This document shows, in pieces, positions 55,493-64,000 of a stretch of 64,000 nt of DNA (position 1 is the first letter of the stretch; each line of letters begins with the position of its first letter). A program made the position numbers and the translations under genes. The notes under the pieces are model-generated. The model was not told the origin of the DNA and made no database searches. It worked only from the letters and a program-made list of their open reading frames with translations. The stretch comes from Oryzias latipes (Eukaryota > Chordata > Actinopteri > Beloniformes > Adrianichthyidae): the NCBI RefSeq assembly GCF_002234675.1, contig NC_019876.2, positions 22,545,398 through 22,609,397 of the forward strand, read 5' to 3'.

Positions 55493-55855
55493 TTAGTGTT
55501 CTTCAAAACACACACAAACCTTTAATTTTTGATTGTCCATGATTTCTGCACAAAATGCTTCAAAGTCACAGAAAAACTGAAAAGAAAAAACAAAAAGCTC
55601 CATCAGTTCCATCATTCTCTCGTCATCTTCCCTCATGAGGGAGCAGGTTTTGTGCTCTTTAAGTATCTCCTGTTCTCCTTCATCCACCTTCAAAACATCA
55701 GGGAGGGAACATCTTCCTTTAAAGGTCTGCAACTTGCACCATTTGCCTGCCTCAATGGTGCCGTGTTGCAAGGCATCTTCTTCCTGCACAGAAAAAAAAG
55801 TAATTCTTAGAGTAGATACTGGAGATGCACAAACGGTGAGTTCAGAAGGATCCAT
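55493..55855 (-). pseudogene. Exon-like ORF of unknown function, second copy
   Basis: Counterpart of 29195-29530, with a canonical CTGTGCAG acceptor before GAAGAAGATGCC and a GTTTGTG donor after ATGGACAATCAAAAATTAAAG (last bases only). Function not recognised. Confidence 0.3.
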
Positions 55856-56134
55856 ACATTCCTTCCTGTCCCACTGCTAGTTGTCATGTCACATTCCCCT
55901 ACAAAGAGAATAGAATGACAATGAAAAGATAAAAATGACACTAAAGAAAGATCCTGGACATCCCATCTCCTAAACATTTATAATAAATACAATATTATAC
56001 TATATTTGAAGGGGCATCTCAGGTAACCTAAATAATCTATCAGACAATGAAAGCATGCATAGAAGATTTCAGAGTGGCCTATTCTTGTGGCCAGTCTAAG
56101 GCACACCTGTGCAATAACCATGCTGTCTAATCAG

Positions 56135-56633
56135 CATCTTGATATGGCTCACCTGCGAGGTCGGATGGATTGTCTTGGGAAAGGAGAAGTGCTCACTATC
56201 ACAGATTTAGACAGATTTGTGAACAATATTTCAGGTAACTGGTTATTTTGTGTATGTGGAAAATGTTTCACATCTTTGAGTTCATACCATAAAAAAATGG
56301 GAGCAATAACAAAAGTGTTGCGTTTATATATTTGGTCAGTGTAGAATCCATGTGACATTTCTCAATGTTATCTTTATATACCATGGTCACTTACAAAATA
56401 AATAAATGTTAACCTTAATTCTTGTTTTCACTTTTTAATGCTTCTCAAGGAGAGGAAGCACTGGTAAGAGCAACATATGCAACTTGATTATTGACATTGT
56501 AATAAAGTTAGGTATATGTTGAATTGATCTTTATTGAGGGGAACATTTAATGACCATGGTCATTTCTAAACATTTATTTGTTTTTGAACAGACATGGTCT
56601 GACCATTATGACAAACACGACAAGGTTATTTGA
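56135..56633 (+). CDS. Possible 3' gene end with 14-nt microexon, second copy
   Basis: Exons 56135-56234, 56450-56463 and 56592-56633, the same structure as 29858-30356; it ends KHDKVI stop instead of KHDKFI stop. Confidence 0.35.
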
Positions 56634-56936
56634 GCACCCTTGATTTGCCAGACCCTGGGGGTGTGGGAACAAAAGTTTTGATTAAAGGATAGTAAGCAAA
56701 TAGAAAATTTTAGCTAATGCAATGACAAATCAAACTGGAACATCATTTCTGCCTCCAGAAGTGTCCTCCAGGGTCCAGGGGAGAGGAGGTGTGCAATGTG
56801 TCTGGAAAAAAGCACAGTGTAACATAAGAAAATAAAGGTGCAGCATTTTCATATATTTACACAAGAACTGCAATTGAAGCGAACTCAGGAAAAGGTGGGA
56901 ACTGAAGTCATTTATTTAATCGGGCTCAATCAGAAC

Positions 56937-58106
56937 AAGGGGTGTAAGAAAAAATCGATTCAGCAATATATCGCAATACGTCATTTGGCAATACTTGTAT
57001 CGATTCAAAATGCTCCCAGATCGATATGCATTTAATTATTTCTGAGCGTCCTTCAGTGTCTGACTGTAGTTGTCCACTTCACCCTCCGACCGCTAGTTGG
57101 CAGCAGAGCACACGGAGCCTCTTTGAGCAGCTCTACTCTGCACTAAACAACAGGAAGACGGCAGCCAGAGGCAGTTTTGTTGTTATGAGACATGAACTAC
57201 TTCGTTTTTACTTGAATGGATACCAAACAGAAACTCTGGGCCATGTTGCTGCCAGTAAGATATGAAACCGTGGATTTCTGTGCTTTTTAGCAGCTCAGAT
57301 AAATAAGATAGACAATGAAGGACGGCAGCAGCTAATAGGCTAATGCGCTTAGCATCTGCTAACATGCTAGCAAAGCGGGCTTAAGTTCTGCAGAACCTCA
57401 AAGCAATGGATTCTAGTTTAGGGACCTGATGGATCAGAGGGATGTGTACAATGCTCTGAAAAAGGCTGACGTTGTGGTGATCAGCTTTACCAGTTTACTT
57501 CCGTGTGTGAGAAGCGTGGCTGCAGGTGCAACAGAGCAGATATGTAAACAAAGCCCCTTTTTTGTCACATTAAAAGCAACTTTCCTTCGTTCTGTCATGC
57601 TGCCTCATCATCACAGTTTATTGTTTCTGGAAAGAATCAGTGTGTCCCCCACCCTTTATTTTTAAAGCACCATTCAGGCTCCTGAACCGTTTAAAAGCAC
57701 TAGAAAAGCTACATTAATGCTGAAAATAAACAGCATTTTATTTCCCCAATAGAAACTTATTGGTTAAGACTCATTCATTCTTTGTTTTTTCTTACACTGA
57801 AAAAATATATATATATCTTTTTAAATCAGACAATGTTGACTGTTCCCTTTCTATATTTTAACTTACCAAAATAAAAGCACTATGAATTTGCTTTGGTAAA
57901 CGCAACTTATATATGAGATACAATTGCAGTGCTTAACATTGTGATCATTAAACCCAATTTGACCATGTTATTACAGTGGAAGACATTAAAATTCAGGTTG
58001 AGTTTTTTCAAAGTCATATTTAAAAAAACAGAAAACACGTTTTGGTAAAATATCGGGATACGTATCGTATCGCAGGGCGTCAGACTCTTGCCAATACACA
58101 CCCCTA
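56937..58106 (+). mobile_element. Intact non-autonomous hAT element
   Basis: 1,170 bp, termini AAGGGGTGT / ACACCCCTA, perfect 8-bp duplication ATCAGAAC at 56929-56936 and 58107-58114. It holds the unoccupied 12.5-kb transposon site at 57633-57641. No transposase frame. Confidence 0.9.
57633..57641 (+). other. Empty insertion site of the 12.5-kb transposon
   Basis: GGAAAGAATCAGTGTGTCC contains a single AGAATCAGT; the flanks match both sides of 31359-43832. Confidence 0.95.
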
Positions 58107-58632
58107 ATCAGAACTGCCCAACTCAAACGGGATCTATGGTTCTGCTTCAATCGATTCAATGAGTAAAAATTATTAGTAGGGCTTCACAATATGCACGATA
58201 TTCATTAAATACTTCAAGCTGCCATAAGATAGTTTTAGCACATTTAAGGAACCATTTATTGCAATATCTAACGACTTTGCAATATGCGTGTTGCAAATCC
58301 TGTTTTCGCAAAAACAATTTACACTTTATTGTGCATGCCTAATAAATATATATATTTATATTAAACAATTAACACAGAACCATAAATCTTAAAAAAAAAA
58401 AGGCAAGTGGTTTAAAACTGAACTACCACTGTCCAGAACAGAAATTGCCCGGCGCTCCAGAAACCTGATTGGATGTGCTCTACTCTCATCTCTCCAACCG
58501 CTGCAACTTAGGGGATCTAGATAGAAAATCTCTCTTGCCTGTGGCCTCAGTAGCTTTTAAATGTTAAAAGCATACCTATTTCTTTTATATTGTTTGGATC
58601 AATAAGTAAAAAAATTACAAATGTGCTTATAC

Positions 58633-59181
58633 AGAGGATCCAGTGCCCAGGAACAAAGACAGGGATGATGATCCACTGGAGACTGGCTGCATTGTCCTGT
58701 AAAAAAACAACAATAGCAAAACATTGTTAAAATATCCAATTCAGTATTGACTTACAAAAACAAGAGTTTTACTGGAAGGTTCTCCATCGGGTTTGCTGAT
58801 ATTGTTGGGAACCAAGTGGCAGTGACATGACTGTAAGCAGCAAAAACATGCTCCACTCTCTGTAATGGACAAATAGTGATTTTCATCTTCACAGCTACAA
58901 TCAATGATAATAATTTAAATTCGTGAAAGAGCTTAAGTACCTTCTCAATGACCTTGAGACAACTGTTGAGGATCTAGTAGAGCACATTACACAGGGGTTG
59001 TAATTTAAAACACTGTAATATTTTTTATGAATAATTATGACACCGTATTCTCTATGCCTACCATCCCATCAACATCCTGTTCTAATCCCAGACTCCAAAA
59101 GTCAGAATGAGTCAAAATCGTGTTGTCCACCATTGCAATGTGGTCTCTTGGACTCTTGTTCTTATCCAGGACCTGGTTCAA
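58633..59181 (-). CDS. Ulp1-like peptidase exons, second copy (B')
   Basis: Same four exons as 44833-45381 at an offset of 13,800: 59181-59062, 58973-58941, 58859-58773 and 58696-58633, ending FVPGHWIL. Catalytic-Cys exon not seen. Confidence 0.6.
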
Positions 59182-59234
59182 CTAGTGGAGGAAAAAAAAG
59201 AAAACTCTTTAAAAGCTATAACCTGTGTAAGTTA

Positions 59235-60842
59235 CAGCAGGGAAAATAAGTATTGAACACGTCAACATTTCTCTCAAAAAACAAATTTATAATCGAGCTA
59301 TTGACATGAAATTTTCACCAGATGTCGGCATCAACCCAAGTAATGCACACATAGAAAGAAATCCAAACATTTATGTCCATAAATGAAGTTATGTGTAATA
59401 AAGTGAAATGGCACAGGGAATAAGTATTGAACACGCTTACTGAAATTTATTTAATACTTAGTGCAAAAACCTTTGTTGGTGATTACAGCCTCAAGATGCC
59501 TCCTGCATGGAGAAACCAGTGGAATACATTGCTCAGGTGTGATTTGGGCCCATTCATCCACACAAACTGCCTTCAAATCTTCAAGGTTCCGGGGGTCTCT
59601 TCTGTGAACACGGATCTTCAGTTCTTTCCAAAGATTTTCAATTGGATTCAAGTCTGGTGATTGACTGGGCCATTCTAGCAGCTTTATTTTCTTTTTCTTC
59701 AACCAGTTGAGTGTTACCTTGGCTGTGTGCTTGGGATTGTTGTCTTGCTGAAAACATCCACCCTCTTTTCATCTTCAGCAGCCTGGTAGATGACAGCAGA
59801 TTCTGATCAAGAATGTCTCGATACTTTTCTCCAGTCATTATTCCTTCAATGATATGAAGTCTACCAGTACCACATGCTGAAAACAGCCCCACACCATGAT
59901 GCTCCCACCTCCAAACATGACTGTTGGTATGGTGTTTTGGGGGTGATGTGCGGTGCCATTTTTCCTCCAAACATGTTGTGTCTTATGACATCCGAAGAGT
60001 TCAATTTTGGTCTCATCTGACCAGAGTATCTTCTACCAGAATGTCATGGGTTTATCCAAATGTTGTGTCGCAAACTCCAAACGAGCTTCAACATGCTTCT
60101 TCTTGAAAAATGGAGTCTTGCGTGGTGTGCGTGCATGGAGGCCATGGCGGTTGAGTGCATTACTTATTGTTTTCTTTGAAACAATGGTACCTGCTGATTC
60201 CAGGTCTTTCTGAAGCTCTCCACGAGTGGTCCTGGGCTGTTGGAGAACCCTTCTGATGATTGTTCTGACTCCTCTGTCTGAAATCTTGCAAGGAGCACCT
60301 GGCCGTGGCAGGTTTATGGTAATGCCGTGTTCTTTTCACTTCCGGATGATGGTACTCACTGGAACTTTCAGAAGTTTAGAAATGTGCCTGTAACCAATGC
60401 CTTCAGTGTGTTTTGCAACAATAAGGTTGCGTAGGTCTTTGGACAGCTCTTTGCTTTTACCCATCATGCAATGCTTCTTGTCTAACACCTTGCTGGTGAG
60501 AAGCCTTTTTAAAAGGCATCAATCAGGACTATAGCAGCTGATATTACTTTGCACTGATAGGGGGCAGGTTAACCTTCTGAATAGTGACAAACTCCAGCTG
60601 CTTTCTTGGCTTGCCAGACCTTTTTACCCCTCCTTTTCTTCATGTGTTCAATACTTATTCCCTGTGCCATTTCACTTTATTACACATAACTTCATTTATG
60701 GACATAAATGTTTGGATTTCTTTCTATGTGTGCATTACTTGGGTTGATGCCGACATCTGGTGAAAATTTCATGTCAATAGCTCGATTAGAAATATGTTTT
60801 TTGAGAGAAATGTTGATGTGTTCAATACTTATTTCCCCGCTG
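59235..60842 (-). mobile_element. Tc1/mariner element, second copy
   Basis: 1,608 bp, TA-flanked, same site as in block B. Its transposase is also broken: the loss near VWGCF is shared, the DNDPKH motif reads DNNPKH, and 9 bp are missing near 60350. Confidence 0.9.
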
Positions 60843-61087
60843 TATAACCAGAATTGAATTTTTAAGCACTAAAGATGTCTAATTTATCAGAGAATTTCAA
60901 GAAAATTTTCAAGGGCACTGCAAAACTCGCCATGTCTTTTAACATAAACAAATAAATAAAAAAAATAATCAAAACGATAAAAGTGAAGTCCGTAAAACAC
61001 TCAGGATAGGGTTACAATAAAAAGCCTCTATTAGTACACGGCCATTTGTTGGAAAGCTTGCCAACGTGTTGGAGGCATGTGTGGATG

Positions 61088-62097
61088 TTAACCGCAGGTG
61101 TACTCTACCATTAGTTCCTGTTCCTCAACAAGTTTCTGACCCCAGTATGCAATCTCAGCTAACAATCCATGGATACTGGTGACATCCTTCTGCTCGTTTA
61201 TGGTGTTTACTAAAAATAACATTGAAATGGAAATTAGTTATAAAATTTCATCTTTGTCTGTTCAATATGTAAATAACAATTACTGACACTCCCGAGGCTC
61301 CTGAGGTGGTTCTTCCTCTTGGTCACTGCCAGAGGTTCCTTTTTGCGTCCCAGCCCGGGCAGGAGCTACAAAATTTAAAAAAAATGTTTGTGTAAATTGA
61401 GATGAGGAAAAAATTTAAACAAAAGTACATGAACATTTAATAAAATAGCATTCCAAAGACAACCCTCCCATGGATGTCAGTTTGCATCTTCACTGCCAAA
61501 GGAACAATGCAGCCGTACTGGACCATACCCTTTTGGTTTTTTGCCATATTGTAGTGATGTAGTATATTTTCTTTGAAGAAATATATGGGTTGATGGGGTT
61601 GTCATGTTTAGAAAATAGTTATTTTTCCTCATTCTTGAGAACAGCTACTGCACACACTGGCTGTTGACAAGTCCCGCAAGCTCAGGCACAAGCTCAAGTT
61701 TCCTTAGAGCGTCTGTTTGGTCTTTGCTGTTGCCTTGATGGAAAACATAATTTAAAGCAAAGTGCTGTGAAGATCCAGTGAGACTGTGTCCATCCTTGTC
61801 AGCTGGCATCTGTGCACTTCTCAGCCACGGCATGTTTACAAGAACCTTGCCCTCTAAGACCCGCTGGATGTTGTGTGGGGTTGGATCCAGTAACCTTCCG
61901 TGAAACAGTCCAAATATTCCTGGCTGCCTGCTGTTAGCATGCAATGCCAGTCCCCGTGCATAGTCATAGACTACAACATTAGGGAAGTGCTTCCAAGACA
62001 GCAACGTGTCAACAAACGTGACGTGGACTCTCCGCTCGAAGGTTGAACTTCACCGAGTACACAACTCCACACGGACATGTGATCACAGCCCATCCAC
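61088..62097 (-). pseudogene. KDZ transposase C-terminal part, second copy
   Basis: Same exons as 47297-48302. Here the stop after NYVFH is absent (HQGNSKDQTDALRKLEL continues), but the catalytic Glu motif NSQCVEQLF is changed to NSQCVQ followed by a TAG. The two copies therefore carry different inactivating changes in addition to shared frameshifts. Confidence 0.65.
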
Positions 62098-62287
62098 CTG
62101 TAAGACAACAGACCCAATATATAATGTTTACATCAGTGGTCCAAAGGAATTTCTTCAATAGGTAAAAAACAAAAACAAAAAAACAACAACAATAACATTC
62201 CTAATATGTAGAGAAACTTATCACTATCACAATTGAAAGTAGTTGATGGAAATTTGATGATCAAATAAGTACAGTACTTTTCACCTT

Positions 62288-62815
62288 CTGAAACAACTCC
62301 CCATTTGTGACAAAGAGGTGCCATTTTGCAATGGCTTCATGATTGCAGGACTGTCTTGCTTTAGAGCATGAACAATGCCAGCTGTTTTGTTTTCTGTCAC
62401 ATGCAACTATCAATCGGCCCAATCTACTATAATATGAGATTTTTGGCTCAAAGACAGAGATATGAATTTTTGATGGTGGACCACCCACAGTCAGCTGCAC
62501 CGAAAGGGGCACACCCTCAGCAGACTGGCCTTCCGCTCTTCCCCAAACCATTTCTGCTCTACCATCCTTTCCAATGTCTCCTCAGATAGAGTGACATGTT
62601 GGTTGTCAGCTCGAGAGCATTACTGTAGAGATCTGACATGGTGGCACTCATAGGATAGCATTCCGCTTCTGTGGGGAAAGTCCCTATTGAGCTGGCACTG
62701 GTCAACCTCACACACAATTTTATGACTCACCCCCCAGGATTTCTTCACAACATGTACAGGCTTTGATGGACCACAGAATGATTTCTCAACAGCAAACACC
62801 ATTTTTTACATCCAC
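62288..62815 (-). pseudogene. SWIM zinc-finger exons, second copy
   Basis: 62551-62300 encodes a complete SWIM finger (WHCSCSKARQSCNHEAIAKW, pattern CxC..CxH) after LSVQLTVGGPPSKIHISVFE; 62802-62620 encodes the preceding VVKKSWGVSHKIVCEV region. SWIM fingers bind DNA or protein and occur in KDZ transposases. The frame then fuses directly to sequence beyond the SAP-exon deletion. Confidence 0.6.
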
Positions 62816-63260
62816 ACATTAACTGGCTAAAAATCTTTCTTGGGAAACTGACTCAAAATGCTCTGTGTGTTTCCTCCTGCAATGCATTTTCAGGTTATTT
62901 TTTATTCATTTTTTTAATCAGTTTTGCAATGAGGACAAGTAACTGTGTGCGCCTTACAGCTTTCCTTTAATTTTTTTGCAGTGATGGGGGCTCTGAGTGC
63001 CGTTTTGGTGCCAGAGGGTGCTGCGATGGAGCCACTGTTCTGGCCTCTGGTTTCCATCTAAGTGTTTCTTCTTGAGGCGCTCCCAAATGCTTTAAAAACT
63101 GTGACCTATTGACCAATGTTGCTGGACAATAGCAACAGTGAAAGTGGGATGTACGTTGGCATCCTAAGCCACACTTGATGACTGTGAATTCTAAATGAGG
63201 AATGATAGGAAAATATTATTTATTTCTGTCTTACACTCTTCACATTCATAAGACTAAGGA

Positions 63261-63385
63261 CGACACTGAAGTTAAATCAGAAACTGTGTTTAATGTATTA
63301 TTTACTCTCTAAATTATAATTTAATCCAGGTTTGAGCAGTCCAGATCTTGTGGTTTTTTAAGAAATATCGGAAGACCACGTCGTG
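63261..63385. repeat. Small derivative of the foldback family in B'
   Basis: Begins ACGACACTGAAGTT, close to the foldback terminus ACGACGCTGAAGTT. It contains one partial unit (CCAGGTTTGAGCAGTCCAG) and ends near CACGTCGT. The matching site in block B (50003-50120) has a rearranged left edge. Confidence 0.45.
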
Positions 63386-64000
63386 CAAAACGCTCATGAC
63401 AATTAGATTTTAATTTACAAAATCCAGGGCAGTACATATACATAGTCCCGCACTAAAGTTTTTAGGGATTAGGGTGGGAATTTGGACACAGCCTAGATGT
63501 ACCTTTGTGTTTCACGGAAGAATGGGTTTCCATGTGTAGGGCCACAGCGGGCTCTGCAACGTTCTTGAAACAGAAAAATGGACAATGGAAAACGTTGTTT
63601 TGTTTTTTCAGCGTTGGATTGTCGTCGTCGACTAAAACTGTAAAGTGTCTCTATATAAATACAGAAATAATACAGGTGAAATAAACAAACAAAAAAAGTT
63701 TTACCGACATTGGAAGACATAAATATCTTGACAGAAACTGAGAGCCGCAAGCTAAACTAACTAAACTAGCTTCGTCTAAAACCTCAACCACGTAATTAGA
63801 ACGGCAGGAAAAAAACATTGTAAATACGAAATAACAGCCTCATCTGCAGTGTAACGGAATAATTGTTGTGGAAAGGCGAGCAATAATCACAACAAGAGTT
63901 TTCTTTTCATTAACTTACCATTTTTTTGTTGATGCGTTCCTCCATTTTGATAATATATCTGCGCGTGGAAACGAAGACCGGCCCTGACCCTGTGTCCGAG

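Larger units (their letters stand above)
51290..64000. mobile_element. Zisupton-like unit, second copy (A' and B'), without the 12.5-kb transposon
   Basis: Collinear copy of 24838-31358 plus 43833-50733; runs to the window end. It contains the coiled-coil gene, the uninterrupted hAT, the Ulp1-like exons, the Tc1 element and KDZ remnants. Relative to the first copy it lacks the 12,474-bp insertion, the second arm of the 48-bp palindrome and the SAP exon. Confidence 0.65.

Overview
The window is nuclear DNA from a teleost fish. The evidence is intron-containing genes with GT/AG splice sites, a C1q-domain gene, and fish-type Ty3/gypsy chromovirus, Tc1, hAT, Zisupton (KDZ), L2/Rex-like LINE and tRNA-SINE sequences. 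The species cannot be named from the sequence. Most of the window is transposable elements nested in one another. All identifications come from reading motifs, splice sites, repeats and target-site duplications by eye; no database search was run.

Left part (1-24.5 kb). An unidentified plus-strand host gene with short repeated exons spans about 0.5-11.3 kb. Its large intron holds an old hAT copy, split by a young Ty3/gypsy chromovirus (2720-8139; 549-bp LTRs differing at one base; 5-bp target duplication ATGGT). Next come a three-exon C1q-like gene (minus strand, 15335-14475), a decayed second gypsy carrying an LTR-like insert (16.7-18.9 kb), a tRNA-derived SINE and a wrecked LINE (21.9-23.9 kb).

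Right part (24.8-64 kb). A unit of roughly 13 kb occurs twice in tandem. The first copy is block A (24.84-31.36 kb) plus block B (43.83-50.73 kb). The second is A' (51.3-57.64 kb) plus B' (57.63-64.0 kb). The unit carries a Ulp1-like peptidase, SAP and SWIM exons and KDZ-transposase remnants, so it looks like a Zisupton-type transposon. It also carries an intact intronless coiled-coil gene, a 1.17-kb hAT element and a Tc1 element.

The most interesting object is a 12,474-bp insertion at 31359-43832, present in the first copy only. It has 30-bp perfect terminal inverted repeats and a 9-bp target duplication (AGAATCAGT), and its empty site is preserved at 57633-57641. Many copies of the palindrome AGATATCT fill both ends. 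It carries two convergent genes that read as intact: a four-exon transposase with an integrase-like D..D-x34-E core (482 aa), and a 15-exon gene for a UBX-HECT ubiquitin-ligase-like protein (920 aa) that keeps the HECT catalytic cysteine. An intron of the ligase gene holds a further foldback element with its own 9-bp target duplication. I could not assign the 12.5-kb element confidently to a named superfamily.

Several elements therefore form one nest: foldback element, inside the 12.5-kb transposon, inside a hAT element, inside the Zisupton-like unit. Two of these carry ubiquitin- or SUMO-pathway enzymes (HECT ligase, Ulp1 peptidase).
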